The notes under the pieces are model-generated. The model was not told the DNA's origin, made no database searches, and saw only the letters and a list, made by a program, of their open reading frames with translations. The translations under genes and the position numbers were made by a program. 64,000 bases of DNA, from contig NZ_JAICCF010000002.1 in the NCBI RefSeq assembly GCF_019492185.1, positions 1,116,001-1,180,000 of the forward strand. The letters run 5' to 3'. Source of the DNA: Chitinophaga rhizophila. GTDB taxonomy: Bacteria; Bacteroidota; Bacteroidia; Chitinophagales; Chitinophagaceae. Shown here piece by piece: positions 26,795 through 35,511 of this stretch (positions are counted from its first letter, which is position 1; the number at the start of each line of letters is the position of its first letter).

Positions 26795-27382
26795 TTATAA
26801 TTTTCTGAGGCCTTCATACCCGGGGAAGAGAATATATGCATTCACATTTTCTCCCCTGGGGTGTACGGTGATGGCAGAACACACCTCTCTGCGACCTTTC
26901 TCTGTCGTCATCTCAAAAGCAATACCTGCACTCCGCACATCGTACACGGTGATCTTCTTTCCTCTTACCCTGTCTTCATATTGGGCTACCACCTTAATAG
27001 CAGGATGCAACTTTTTGATCTCAATATAAGCACTACCCACCTTCAACCCTCTGGCTGTTGTAAAGGATGGCGTATTCACACGTACCTGTTTCACTACCAT
27101 CGCCTCCGTCCCATTTGTTTCCTCTCTTACGGCATATATGGCAAGGAACCTTGAAGAATCCAGGCTTTTATCCTGATGACGACTATACCAGAAGCTCCAG
27201 GCTTTTCCCATTGCAGCATCTCCCCCATCTGCACTACCCAGCTCCTGCGCGATAGCATCAACAGTCATTCCCAGTTTGGTATTACCAATTGATTCTCCCG
27301 GTTCAATCCTCCAGGCATTCTGTGCCCATGCCGGCAACGTCGTAATCCAGCATAACATGACAATCAGGTAAAGGTGTTTCAT
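26795..27382 (-). CDS. Exported protein of unknown function
   Basis: 195 residues from M-K-H-L-Y-L-I-V at 27382, which gives a clear signal peptide cut after P-A-W-A-Q. The mature protein contains I-G-N-T-K-L-G-M-T-V-D-A-I and G-L-K-V-G-S-A-Y-I-E-I-K-K, a repeated layout seen in small periplasmic proteins of the SmpA/OmlA-like type (k-i-G-M-t...v). I do not recognise the family. It is divergent from the LD-carboxypeptidase gene. Confidence 0.6.
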   Translation of the reverse strand: MKHLYLIVMLCWITTLPAWAQNAWRIEPGESIGNTKLGMTVDAIAQELGSADGGDAAMGKAWSFWYSRHQDKSLDSSRFLAIYAVREETNGTEAMVVKQVRVNTPSFTTARGLKVGSAYIEIKKLHPAIKVVAQYEDRVRGKKITVYDVRSAGIAFEMTTEKGRREVCSAITVHPRGENVNAYILFPGYEGLRKL

Positions 27383-27455
27383 TGTACTGATTTTGTACGA
27401 AGTCGGACAAAAAACAGGCCATATCACTTATCTGAATAATGCTTATTTTACTGGT

Positions 27456-28502
27456 ATGAATCGCAAACACTTCCTGTCAGCACTGGCTACTACAGCCGGC
27501 CTTACTACATTTCCCTCACTTATACGCTTACAACAGGCAGCTGCCAACATCCCGCTTTCCGAAGAAAGAATGCTGATTCCTCCCTACCTTAAACCAGGTG
27601 ATGTGATCGGTATTACCTGTCCCGCCGGACACATTACACTCGAAGAGATTAAGCCTGCCATCAGGCTTATGGAAAGCTGGGGATTCAGCATACGTGTAGG
27701 GACAACCGTTAATAAAACAGACTTCAGTTTCGGGGGCACTGACACAGAGCGGCAACAGGACATGCAGTCAATGCTGGACGATCCTGCCATCAAAGCCATC
27801 ATGTGCGGGCGCGGCGGCTATGGAAGCGCACGCATTGTAGATCAGCTGGACTTCTCCGGTTTCATACAACGTCCTAAATGGCTAATTGGTTTTAGCGATA
27901 TCACGGTATTACATTGTCACATTAACCGGCTGTATGGTATTGCTACCCTGCACTCAAAAATGTGCAATAGCTTCCCCGATGACTACAGTAAAGCTGAACC
28001 CATTGTGCAACAAACCATCTCATCCATCAGAGACGCATTGATTGGTCAACAACTCCATTACACTACTTTCTCCGACGCACGGAATCGTACCGGTATTGCT
28101 AAAGGCATACTTGTTGGCGGAAACCTTTCTATGATACAAAGTGTGCTGGGCACCAACTCAGAACCAGATACCATCGGAAAGATCCTCTTCCTGGAAGAAG
28201 TCGGGGAATACCTATATAGCCTTGACCGCATGCTAAATAGCCTGCAACGGGCTCATAAACTGGATCACCTGTCAGGCCTGATCATTGGCGGATTTAACCG
28301 CATCAAACCCGATGATCCGGGTGATGAATTTGGCCGTACTGTTTATGATATCGTAATGGAAAAAGTACAGGCATTCAAATACCCGGTTTGTTTCAGCTTT
28401 CCCGTAGGTCATCAGAAAGATAATTATGCATTAAAATGCGGGATCATGCATCAACTGCATGTCGGGAAAGATGTGGTAAGGCTGGATGAGATGAGGGGGT
28501 GA
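27456..28502 (+). CDS. LD-carboxypeptidase (peptidase family S66)
   Basis: 348 residues from M-N-R-K-H-F-L at 27456, giving an exported N-terminus of about 30 residues. The S66 nucleophile elbow is I-G-F-S-D-I-T with Ser147. G-R-G-G-Y-G-S precedes it, Glu is in L-E-E-V-G-E-Y, and His is in F-P-V-G-H-Q. The enzyme removes the terminal D-Ala from L,D-linked muropeptide tetrapeptides during cell wall recycling, or processes microcin-type substrates. The N-terminal export signal points to a periplasmic form, whereas LdcA of E. coli is cytoplasmic. Confidence 0.87.
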   Translation: MNRKHFLSALATTAGLTTFPSLIRLQQAAANIPLSEERMLIPPYLKPGDVIGITCPAGHITLEEIKPAIRLMESWGFSIRVGTTVNKTDFSFGGTDTERQQDMQSMLDDPAIKAIMCGRGGYGSARIVDQLDFSGFIQRPKWLIGFSDITVLHCHINRLYGIATLHSKMCNSFPDDYSKAEPIVQQTISSIRDALIGQQLHYTTFSDARNRTGIAKGILVGGNLSMIQSVLGTNSEPDTIGKILFLEEVGEYLYSLDRMLNSLQRAHKLDHLSGLIIGGFNRIKPDDPGDEFGRTVYDIVMEKVQAFKYPVCFSFPVGHQKDNYALKCGIMHQLHVGKDVVRLDEMRG

Positions 28503-28579
28503 CGCGCATCGATTATCCAAATTCATATTCAAATAAACACGTGCGTACTTTACTTCTTTTTCCCTAATTTCATTACCCA

Positions 28580-31042
28580 ATGAAAAACAAAGCGCGTGGA
28601 TGGCAGGTGATAACAGAATGGCTGGCTGCCAATGACAGAAAGCCTTTTAAATTCCAGGAAGACGCCTGGAAATACTTCCTGCAAGGTAAATCTGGCCTTG
28701 TTAATGCTCCTACCGGTTACGGTAAAACCTTCTCCCTCTTTCTGGCAGTAGTCATTGATTGGATCAATCAACACCCGGAAGATTATCAGCAAAAAACGAA
28801 AAATGGCTTACGCATGCTCTGGATCACTCCGCTAAGAGCATTGGCCAAAGATATCTCCCGTGCAATGGACCAGGTGTTGCAGGAACTTAATATGCCCTGG
28901 CAGGTAGGTATCCGCAGCGGAGATACGCCCGTATCCACCCGGCAGCAGCAAAAGAAGCAGATGCCGGAGATCCTGATCATCACACCTGAGAGTCTGCATC
29001 TGCTGATGGGACAAAAAGAATATCCAAAGGTCTTTAATAACCTGACCACTGTAGTGGCAGATGAATGGCATGAACTGCTGGGCAGTAAACGCGGGGTAAT
29101 GGTAGAGCTTGGGCTTAGCAGATTACGTGGACTGGCGAAAAAAGCGGGTCGTCCGCCATTAAAAGTCTGGGGTATATCAGCCACTATCGGAAATCTGGAG
29201 GAAGCGTTGGACGTCTTACTCGGACAGCCTGATCCGGAAGCTGTTATTGTGCGCGCCAAGATTGATAAAAAGATCGAGTTACAGAGCATTTTACCTGATG
29301 AAATAGAGAAGTTCCCCTGGGCAGGACACCTGGGTACCAAGCTGCTTTATAAGGCGTTACCGGTCATTATGAGTAGCCAGACAACATTGATATTTACCAA
29401 TGTACGCTCACAGACAGAGATCTGGTACCAGGAGATATTGAGGCAATGTCCAGAACTGGCCGGAGCAATCGCTTTGCATCACGGCTCTATTGATATGGAA
29501 TTGCGTGTGTGGGTAGAAGAAGCGCTGCACACGGGCGTACTGAAAGCAGTGGTCTGCACGTCAAGCCTTGACCTGGGAGTAGATTTCCGACCTGTGGATA
29601 CGGTGATACAGGTGGGCAGTCCGAAAGGTGTAGCGCGCTTCCTGCAAAGAGCAGGACGAAGCGGTCACCAGCCGGGGGCTACCAGTAAGATATGGTTTCT
29701 TCCTACACACAGCCTGGAACTGGTAGAAGCGGCCGCACTGAAGGCAGCAATGGATGAACAGCTGATTGAAAGCCGCGTTCCCATAGTACTCGCTTTTGAT
29801 GTACTGATACAATACCTGATGACACTGGGTATTTCTGACGGGTTTCATTCGGCTGAGATATTTGAAGAGGTAACAGGTACATTCTGCTTTCGCGATATTA
29901 CCGAAGATGAATGGGCATGGATGCTCTCTTTTCTCAGTACCGGCGGAGACGCGCTATACAGCTATGATGAGTTCAGAAAGCTGGAACGTGAAGGCGATTT
30001 CTTCATTTGCCGTAGCCGTATGCTAGCTATGAGGCACCGCTTACATATCGGTACCATCGTCAGCGATGCAATGCTGAAAGTGAAGTTCATCAGCGGAGGC
30101 TATATTGGTATGATCGAAGAATGGTTCATTGCCAGATTACAGCCTGGCGATGCCTTCAGCCTGGGAGGCCGTACACTGGAATTTGCCATGATCAAAGATA
30201 TGACAGTGCTGGTGCGGAAGTCTAATGCCAAACGAGCCATTGTACCTAGCTGGATGGGCGGACGTTTGCCTCTTTCGGCTAATCTGGGTAAAGTATTACG
30301 TCGTACCTACAACGAGGCGCTTTCGGGTAAATCAGACATGCCGGAAATCAAGATCTTGCAACCGCTATTTGACTTGCAGGAAGAACTGTCGCATATACCA
30401 AAAGATAATGAACTGCTGATCGAAATGATCAATACCCGTGATGGTTACCATATGTTTGTCTATCCATTTGAAGGCAGACTGGTACATGAGGTAATGGCTG
30501 CACTGCTGGCCTACCGGATCAGTAAGCGGCAACCCATCACTTTTTCTATGGCCATGAATGACTACGGATTTGAGCTGCTTTCTGACCAGCCGATACCTGT
30601 CAGTGAAGGTGATGTTCATGACTTGTTTTCGCCGGATAATCTGACCACAGACCTGCAGGCAAGCGTTAATTCAACCGAAATGGCTCGCAGGAAATTCAGG
30701 GACATTGCAGTGATTGCCGGATTAATTTTCCAGGGATACCCCGGGAAACATAAAGCAAACAGACACCTGCAATCATCTGCCTCTTTGCTGTTTAATGTTT
30801 TTAAAGATTATGATCCGCAAAACCTGTTATTACGGCAGGCATATAACGAAGCCTTCTTCTATCAGATGGAGGAAGCACGTCTGCGGGAAAGCCTTGACCG
30901 TATTTACAACAGCGATATTATTATTACCACACCAGAAAGCCTCACACCTTTCTGTTTCCCTATAAAAGTGGATAGTTTGAGAGAAAACCTGACCAGTGAA
31001 AAACTGGAAGACAGGATCAAAAAAATGCGTCCCCAGTTTTAG
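28580..31042 (+). CDS. Ligase-associated DEXH-box helicase (Lhr-like)
   Basis: 820 residues. Helicase superfamily 2 motifs: Walker A A-P-T-G-Y-G-K-T (about 40-47), motif Ia T-P-L-R-A-L-A-K-D, motif II D-E-W-H, motif III S-A-T-I-G-N, motif V S-S-L-D-L-G-V-D-F, and motif VI Q-R-A-G-R-S-G-H. It has the Lhr-core layout with a ~400-residue C-terminal half (WH and DUF4145-like parts). The family is found with ATP-dependent ligase, MBL exonuclease and PdeM and is induced by or protects against DNA damage. It is the first gene of helicase-pdeM-HDAC; 32 nt separate it from pdeM. Confidence 0.9.
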   Translation: MKNKARGWQVITEWLAANDRKPFKFQEDAWKYFLQGKSGLVNAPTGYGKTFSLFLAVVIDWINQHPEDYQQKTKNGLRMLWITPLRALAKDISRAMDQVLQELNMPWQVGIRSGDTPVSTRQQQKKQMPEILIITPESLHLLMGQKEYPKVFNNLTTVVADEWHELLGSKRGVMVELGLSRLRGLAKKAGRPPLKVWGISATIGNLEEALDVLLGQPDPEAVIVRAKIDKKIELQSILPDEIEKFPWAGHLGTKLLYKALPVIMSSQTTLIFTNVRSQTEIWYQEILRQCPELAGAIALHHGSIDMELRVWVEEALHTGVLKAVVCTSSLDLGVDFRPVDTVIQVGSPKGVARFLQRAGRSGHQPGATSKIWFLPTHSLELVEAAALKAAMDEQLIESRVPIVLAFDVLIQYLMTLGISDGFHSAEIFEEVTGTFCFRDITEDEWAWMLSFLSTGGDALYSYDEFRKLEREGDFFICRSRMLAMRHRLHIGTIVSDAMLKVKFISGGYIGMIEEWFIARLQPGDAFSLGGRTLEFAMIKDMTVLVRKSNAKRAIVPSWMGGRLPLSANLGKVLRRTYNEALSGKSDMPEIKILQPLFDLQEELSHIPKDNELLIEMINTRDGYHMFVYPFEGRLVHEVMAALLAYRISKRQPITFSMAMNDYGFELLSDQPIPVSEGDVHDLFSPDNLTTDLQASVNSTEMARRKFRDIAVIAGLIFQGYPGKHKANRHLQSSASLLFNVFKDYDPQNLLLRQAYNEAFFYQMEEARLRESLDRIYNSDIIITTPESLTPFCFPIKVDSLRENLTSEKLEDRIKKMRPQF

Positions 31043-31074
31043 TTTTGCGGGGATGATGTAGTTTTACCGAAGAT

Positions 31075-31722
31075 ATGGAGGAAGTGATTTACAGACACCA
31101 GGACCAGACCTGGCATTTATCGCCGCACAAGGCTATATTCTGGCAGGAAGAACAGGCGTTGATCGTTTCTGATCTGCACCTGGGAAAAGGGACGCATTTC
31201 AGAAAAGCAGGAATTGCAGTACCGGCGAATATCGGGCAGAATGACCTGTATCGACTGCAAGTGCTGATTACTATATACAATCCTTTACAGATCATCATTG
31301 TCGGGGATATGTTCCATAGCCGGGAGAACAATGACGTAGCCTATTTTAAACTCTGGCGTCAGCAATTCGCCAACATTCGCTTTAAACTCGTTAAGGGAAA
31401 TCATGATATATTACCTGCTGCGGTATATGAGTCATTGAATGTTGAAGTATCGGATACACTCTGCATCCGTGATATTCACTTTATGCATGAACCCTGCGAT
31501 GAATCTGATGCGCAAGGTTATACGTTTTCAGGCCATCTGCATCCCGGCGTAGTAGTAGCAGGAGCTGGCAGGCAACGGCTTCGGCTGCCTTGCTTCTACT
31601 TTGGAAAGCATTGTAGCATATTGCCCGCTTTCGGGCGCTTTACCGGCCTCGCAACCCTCGAGCCTGCACTTGATGAGGCAGTGTTTGTTATTGCTGAAAA
31701 TAGCGTCTTAAAAGTCAACTAA
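31075..31722 (+). CDS. pdeM: Ligase-associated endonuclease PdeM (metallophosphoesterase)
   Basis: 215 residues. Calcineurin-like metal motifs in order: D-L-H-L-G (Asp33, His35), G-D-M-F-H-S, K-G-N-H-D, and S-G-H-L-H-P-G-V. The family acts as a nuclease or phosphodiesterase in the ligase-associated repair set. Its stop codon overlaps the start of the deacetylase gene by one base (TAATG), so their translation is coupled. Confidence 0.9.
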   Translation: MEEVIYRHQDQTWHLSPHKAIFWQEEQALIVSDLHLGKGTHFRKAGIAVPANIGQNDLYRLQVLITIYNPLQIIIVGDMFHSRENNDVAYFKLWRQQFANIRFKLVKGNHDILPAAVYESLNVEVSDTLCIRDIHFMHEPCDESDAQGYTFSGHLHPGVVVAGAGRQRLRLPCFYFGKHCSILPAFGRFTGLATLEPALDEAVFVIAENSVLKVN

Positions 31723-32621
31723 TGCTGGTCGCCTACGATCCCATATATGCACATCCACTTCCGGAAGGCCACCGCTTTCCGATGGTCAAATATGAACTGA
31801 TACCTGCGCAGCTGTTGCGGGAGGGTGTGATTACGGATAGCCAGCTGCATGCACCGGCTCCCATGGACGAAGCTACTATCCTGCTCACACATACAGCAGG
31901 CTACTGGCATCAACTGCAACACCAGACGTTATCTGACAAAGAACAGCGTCGCATCGGACTACCACAATCGAAAGCGCTGACATTACGTGAAATCGTAATT
32001 GGTCAGGGTAGTATCGACTGCGCCTTACATGCTATGGAGCATGGGGTGGCGCTTAACGTGGCAGGTGGCACGCATCATGCCTTTGCCGACCGCGGAGAAG
32101 GCTTCTGCCTGCTCAACGACTTTGCCATGGCCTCCAATTATCTGCTGCACCAGCAACTGGTCAGACAGGTATTGATCATTGACCTGGATGTACATCAGGG
32201 TAATGGCACTGCTGCACTATTTGCCGGCAATCCTGCCGTATATACATTCAGTATGCACGGCGCGCATAACTATCCCTTTCACAAGGAAGTATCAGACTGG
32301 GATGTACCCCTGCCTGACGGTATGAATGATGATGCTTACCTGGGAACGCTAAGCGAGTGCCTGCCTGAACTGATTAGCAAAGTAAAGCCCGACATTGTGT
32401 TTTACCTGGCAGGAGTAGATATACTGGAATCAGACCGTTATGGAAAGCTGAAAGTTACGCCTCGGGGGTGCCGTCAGCGGGATGAGATGGTATTCAGCGC
32501 TTTATATAAGGAGGGTATTCCTTGTGCAGTATCAATGGGAGGTGGTTACTCAACGCACGTACGTGACATCGTCAATGCACATTGTAACACCTTTAAAGCA
32601 GCCGCTGAAATATGGGGATAA
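31722..32621 (+). CDS. Histone deacetylase family protein (AcuC/HDAC-like)
   Basis: 299 residues with the arginase/deacetylase signature: G-G-T-H-H-A-F (active-site His pair), D-L-D-V-H-Q-G-N-G-T (zinc Asp and His), and the second zinc Asp in L-A-G-V-D-I-L. Bacterial members remove acyl groups from lysines, polyamines or other amines. Translational coupling to pdeM and closeness to the helicase hint at a job tied to DNA repair, but in other genomes this family also stands alone. A hairpin terminator follows 165 nt after the stop. Confidence 0.85.
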   Translation: MLVAYDPIYAHPLPEGHRFPMVKYELIPAQLLREGVITDSQLHAPAPMDEATILLTHTAGYWHQLQHQTLSDKEQRRIGLPQSKALTLREIVIGQGSIDCALHAMEHGVALNVAGGTHHAFADRGEGFCLLNDFAMASNYLLHQQLVRQVLIIDLDVHQGNGTAALFAGNPAVYTFSMHGAHNYPFHKEVSDWDVPLPDGMNDDAYLGTLSECLPELISKVKPDIVFYLAGVDILESDRYGKLKVTPRGCRQRDEMVFSALYKEGIPCAVSMGGGYSTHVRDIVNAHCNTFKAAAEIWG

Positions 32622-32871
32622 TATAACTGATGTAATGCAGTGTTTGATGATGTAGCAGCTTCACTATTATTGCTGTCGCCTATCCAAGTTATATACATGC
32701 GTTCAGCAGGGTATTCGCAGATCCTGCCATAAGCATACACCTCATAGCTGGCATAAAGGCCTGATATAGGTCTATATAAAATAACACAGCGCATGACCAT
32801 TTGTAATCAAATGATCATGCGCTGTTAATATTTTGAGTGAATCATTTCACAAGCTGCTGGGGTTTCCGTTT
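32622..32871. other. Gene-free stretch after the deacetylase gene
   Basis: No convincing gene. It contains the terminator at 32787-32834 and leads into the 11-bp array. An 84-codon minus-strand frame (32546-32800) overlaps the deacetylase 3' end and begins inside the terminator stem, so I do not accept it. Confidence 0.5.
32787..32834 (+). terminator. Terminator of the helicase-pdeM-HDAC operon
   Basis: Bases 32787-32802 pair with 32809-32824 over 16 bp with one G-U pair and a 6-nt loop, followed by TTAATATTTT. Confidence 0.7.
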
Positions 32872-33256
32872 GGAACGAACAAGCGATGAAGTCAGGACGA
32901 ACTAGCCTCGAACTAGCGACGAACTAGACGTGGACTTGATTACTCCAAGCGACGAACTAGCGACGAACTAGACGTGGACTTGATTGCTCCAAGCGACGAA
33001 CTAGCGGTGAACTAGCTTCAAATTAACCGGGATGGCGAAACGAACTAGCCTTAAACTAGCGGCGAACTAGACGTGGACTTGATTACTCCAAGCGACGAAC
33101 TAGCGACGGCCAAGCGACGAACAAGAGGTGAACTAGCTTCAAATAGACCGCGATGGCGAAGCGAACTAGCCTCAAACTAGCGGCGAACTAGACGTGGACT
33201 TGATTACTCCAAGCGACGGCCAAGCGACGGCCAAGCGACGAACAAGCGGTGAACTT
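32872..33256. repeat. Tandem array of 35 units of 11 bp
   Basis: The 385 bp divide exactly into 35 units of 11 bp without any indel. The commonest unit is GCGACGAACTA (exact at units 5, 8, 9, 12, 21). A linked pair, GACGTGGACTT then GATTACTCCAA, occurs four times at 32927, 32971, 33070 and 33191, with spacings of 44, 99 and 121 bp, all multiples of 11. Units 13-24 and 24-35 form a 121-bp (11-unit) higher-order repeat with scattered substitutions. The tetranucleotide CTAG occurs 15 times. Stops fall in the frames on both strands, so it is not coding. It ends 2 nt from the stop of the S24 repressor gene. Confidence 0.95.
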
Positions 33257-33258
33257 GC

Positions 33259-34011
33259 TCAATCTTTAATTCGTTTCTTCAGCATACTTACCTGGTCTTG
33301 CAGGTGGCTGACCATATCGGCAAGGTGGTTAACGCTCAGACGGCTCTGTTGACCTGTCTTACTAATTACCGCGTCAGACTGCCAGAGTTCCAGTACTTCC
33401 TCCATACCTACAGCATAAGGCTCATATTGCGGATTATCTGACACCAGGGTGATCTTGTTCTTGCTACGGTTATTCTTGAGTATTCGTTTGTAAACGATAC
33501 CCTCCCGATTGGTCACGACGATATAAGCCTCGTTATTACGGATTTCTTCCCAACCATCAACTTTATGACAAACAATCACAGAACCGGAAGGGGTTGGCAA
33601 CATAGAATCTCCCGCTATTTCGAAGGCCCGGTAACTGCCTGCACCCATCATAGGGAGGGTAAAGGTGTTCAGTTCTTCAATAAATTCATCATCATTATAA
33701 CCAGCCAGGTAACCTGCCGCAGCCTTTACAGGCACAAACTCAATCATCTGACGGTCGGTAGCCATTTTCTGCTGCCTGCGCTTTTCCAGGAAGCTTTCTT
33801 TCTGGGAGCCTACATCACGACGTAGTAAGTCATCAATGGATATACGGAACATGTCACTGATCAGTTCCAGTACTTCAGTGCGGGGTTCTGCGCGTTCTTC
33901 TTCGTAGGCGCCGAGCAGGGAACGTTTGATACCTAATTTATCAGCAAATTCCTGCTGCGTCCAGCCCTTCTGCTTACGCAGAAACTTCAAATTGCGGCAT
34001 ACTATGGACAT
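33259..34011 (-). CDS. LexA-like XRE/S24 repressor with autocleavage signature
   Basis: 250 residues. An XRE helix-turn-helix lies at about 6-62 (W-T-Q-Q-E-F-A-D-K-L-G-I-K-R-S-L-L-G-A-Y-E). The C-terminal S24 domain has a candidate cleavage site in K-A-A-A-G-Y (Ala99-Gly100), catalytic Ser136 in G-D-S-M-L-P, and Lys175 in V-Y-K-R-I. These are the parts of LexA/UmuD/CI-type proteins that cut themselves with RecA. The last ~22 residues form a short coiled coil. Palindromes at its own promoter (34024-34038) also occur at dinB, so it is likely the autoregulated repressor of the dinB-dnaE operon. It may replace LexA in this organism, but no classical LexA could be looked for outside the window. 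Confidence 0.82.
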   Translation of the reverse strand: MSIVCRNLKFLRKQKGWTQQEFADKLGIKRSLLGAYEEERAEPRTEVLELISDMFRISIDDLLRRDVGSQKESFLEKRRQQKMATDRQMIEFVPVKAAAGYLAGYNDDEFIEELNTFTLPMMGAGSYRAFEIAGDSMLPTPSGSVIVCHKVDGWEEIRNNEAYIVVTNREGIVYKRILKNNRSKNKITLVSDNPQYEPYAVGMEEVLELWQSDAVISKTGQQSRLSVNHLADMVSHLQDQVSMLKKRIKD

Positions 34012-34023
34012 AATCTAAATAAT

Positions 34024-34038
34024 TTAGTACATTACTAA
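34024..34038. promoter_or_regulatory. Palindromic operator TTAGTA-CAT-TACTAA at the repressor promoter
   Basis: A perfect 6-3-6 palindrome that begins directly after the -7 box of the repressor promoter, over the expected transcription start. The half-site ACTAA/TTAGT recurs in two palindromes at dinB. Bound repressor would block its own transcription. Confidence 0.65.
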
Positions 34039-34070
34039 CAAAATTAGCATATAATTTTTATAATAACCAA
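34039..34070 (-). promoter_or_regulatory. Promoter of the S24 repressor gene
   Basis: On the minus strand TTG (complement of 34068-34070), a 21-nt spacer, and TAATTTTG (complement of 34039-34046). This fits the Bacteroidetes consensus. The start codon is 27 nt beyond, with the operator between. Confidence 0.68.
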
Positions 34071-34124
34071 ATATATTCCGGTCTCCTTGACTTATTTTTG
34101 CCCGGTAAAATCCAACTCAATATT

Positions 34125-34586
34125 ATGAATGACACCTTATTAACTATTCACTCCCTGTTAAGATGGGCAATCGTGCTCACGGGTATATGGGCAATCGTTC
34201 GCGCGTTGAAAGGCGTAAGCGGCAATACAGCTTACACTGCGACTGACAAAAAAGCTGGCCTTTTCTTTATGATTTCTCTGGATATCCAGTTACTGGTGGG
34301 TCTGGTACTGTATTTTGTTAGTCCGCTGGCTATGAAGGCATTCCAGGCTAGTGGCGGCGCTGTAATGAAAGATGGCCTGCTGCGTTACTTTGCAGTAGAA
34401 CATGCACTGATCGCTATTATTGCCATCGCGCTGGTTCACATTGGCCGTGCTAAGGTGAAAAAAGCTACATCTGATGCACAGAGACATAAGACATCCCTGA
34501 TATTCTTTGCAATTGCACTGATCCTCCTGGCTTCACGCATCCCGTGGCCGTTTACTGCGGCAGGCGCTGGCAGGGGATGGTTTTAA
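34125..34586 (+). CDS. Small four-helix membrane protein (cytochrome b-like / CopD-like)
   Basis: 153 residues from M-N-D-T-L-L-T-I-H-S at 34125. Four membrane segments: about 9-28, 47-68, 85-105 and 120-138. Histidines H9 (I-H-S-L-L-R-W) and those in V-E-H-A-L-I and L-V-H-I-G-R lie in or at the helices and could bind heme, which is why relatives are often named cytochrome B in Bacteroidota; this is inference. A TATTTTTG box at 34093-34100 is upstream without a good TTG. It is divergent from the repressor gene. Confidence 0.65.
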   Translation: MNDTLLTIHSLLRWAIVLTGIWAIVRALKGVSGNTAYTATDKKAGLFFMISLDIQLLVGLVLYFVSPLAMKAFQASGGAVMKDGLLRYFAVEHALIAIIAIALVHIGRAKVKKATSDAQRHKTSLIFFAIALILLASRIPWPFTAAGAGRGWF

Positions 34587-34615
34587 CTAAAACTACCCAG
34601 GCAATTAAAAGCTAT

Positions 34616-34662
34616 AAAAATAGAAGCCGGCTCCAAATCAATGGAGCCGGCTTCCGTTTTTA
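34616..34662. terminator. Bidirectional terminator between convergent genes
   Basis: 13-bp perfect GC-rich stem GAAGCCGGCTCCA (34623-34635) with its complement at 34642-34654, 6-nt loop, and A- and T-runs on the two flanks. Confidence 0.87.
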
Positions 34663-34688
34663 TATTAGTAGACCACTGGTGAGCTGCG

Positions 34689-35363
34689 TTATCCTTTATC
34701 AGTATTAAATAACCGGTAAGAATAGATATACGGCAATGCTGCCAGTATACCGCCTATAAATATCAGCAGGAAGGTTCCTGTCACTACCGGCAGGAAAAAA
34801 CCTGCTATAATAGTAGCTGCACCCGTACACACCCACAGGTTACCTGCAAATGCATGCGTTTCCCGCCAGATATCCTCACTTTTTAATGTCCAGGGTGTAC
34901 GTACCCCCACGAAGTAGTTTGGCTCCACCCGCCGCAAAAAAAGACCGATTGCACCGATGAGTAAGCCCGTACCCGTAAATACCCACCGTTCTATTACAAA
35001 CGGATGCCCCTGACTTGCCATAAAGATGATGGCTGCAGTAAAGATGGCCAGGTAAATATGAATCATAAACCTGATCTGATAATACTTACGATGAAAGATT
35101 ACCATCTCATTCGGATCTGCATCCGGCTCATCCACATGCGGAATGTACCTGAATAGAAAGTATAACAACAGATTGGTGAGGAATAAAAAGGTCATTAGTA
35201 AAAGGAAGTCACTTTTGCTGCCAACACGATCCGCCACACCATTAACACTGAAGTTAGTCGGCATAACGTCCGGCAGGGAAGGCCAGATAATTCCCAGATA
35301 AATCATGGGCAGTAGCAATAATAACAATAACAGCAGCTCCTGGCCAATATCAGGCTTTTTCAT
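34689..35363 (-). CDS. SdpI/YfhL-family membrane protein with DUF1648 domain
   Basis: 224 residues from M-K-K-P-D-I-G at 35363. A nine-leucine run opens the first helix, followed by the DUF1648 stretch (L-P-D-V-M-P-T-N-F-S-V-N-G-V-A-D-R) and then the SdpI signature N-Y-F-V-G-V-R-T-P-W-T-L-K-S-E-D-I-W. About six membrane helices. SdpI protects Bacillus from the SdpC toxin and acts in a signalling pair; in Bacteroidota the function is unknown. It is divergent from dinB and shares the intergenic region that holds the operators, so it could be coregulated. Confidence 0.78.
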   Translation of the reverse strand: MKKPDIGQELLLLLLLLLPMIYLGIIWPSLPDVMPTNFSVNGVADRVGSKSDFLLLMTFLFLTNLLLYFLFRYIPHVDEPDADPNEMVIFHRKYYQIRFMIHIYLAIFTAAIIFMASQGHPFVIERWVFTGTGLLIGAIGLFLRRVEPNYFVGVRTPWTLKSEDIWRETHAFAGNLWVCTGAATIIAGFFLPVVTGTFLLIFIGGILAALPYIYSYRLFNTDKG

Positions 35364-35469
35364 GAGAATGTGTTTTGTTTGATAGATTGTTGACAAATAA
35401 CATACCCGCTTGTGGAGCATACAACTAATAACCATTATCCCCACCAATTTGTTATTGATTGGTTATACT

Positions 35470-35511
35470 TACTAATTTTATTAGTATAGACTAAAATAAT
35501 TAGTAAGTTTG
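35470..35511 (+). promoter_or_regulatory. dinB control region: two palindromic operators and a -7 box
   Basis: Palindrome 1 is TACTAAT-TTT-ATTAGTA (35470-35486, perfect 7-3-7). Palindrome 2 is ACTAA-AATAA-TTAGT (35490-35504). The -7 box TAAGTTTG (35504-35511) overlaps the end of the second palindrome; the expected -33 position falls within the first and reads TTAG, not TTG. Both sites share the half-site found at the S24 repressor promoter. Confidence 0.65.

Noticed and set aside
27456..28502. Microcin-immunity (MccF-like) role for the S66 peptidase
   Set aside because: No microcin or peptide-toxin genes nearby; the export signal fits a cell-wall role better.
32546..32800. 84-codon minus-strand frame after the deacetylase gene
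   Set aside because: It overlaps the deacetylase 3' end, starts inside a terminator stem and has no recognisable domain or promoter.
32872..33256. CRISPR array reading of the 11-bp repeats
   Set aside because: Units are contiguous with no unique spacers, far too short for CRISPR repeats, and no cas genes are present.
32872..33256. Decayed repeat-protein gene
   Set aside because: An 11-bp unit is not a multiple of 3 and stop codons recur in the frames on both strands; no indels would be expected to be so strictly absent in a dead gene.
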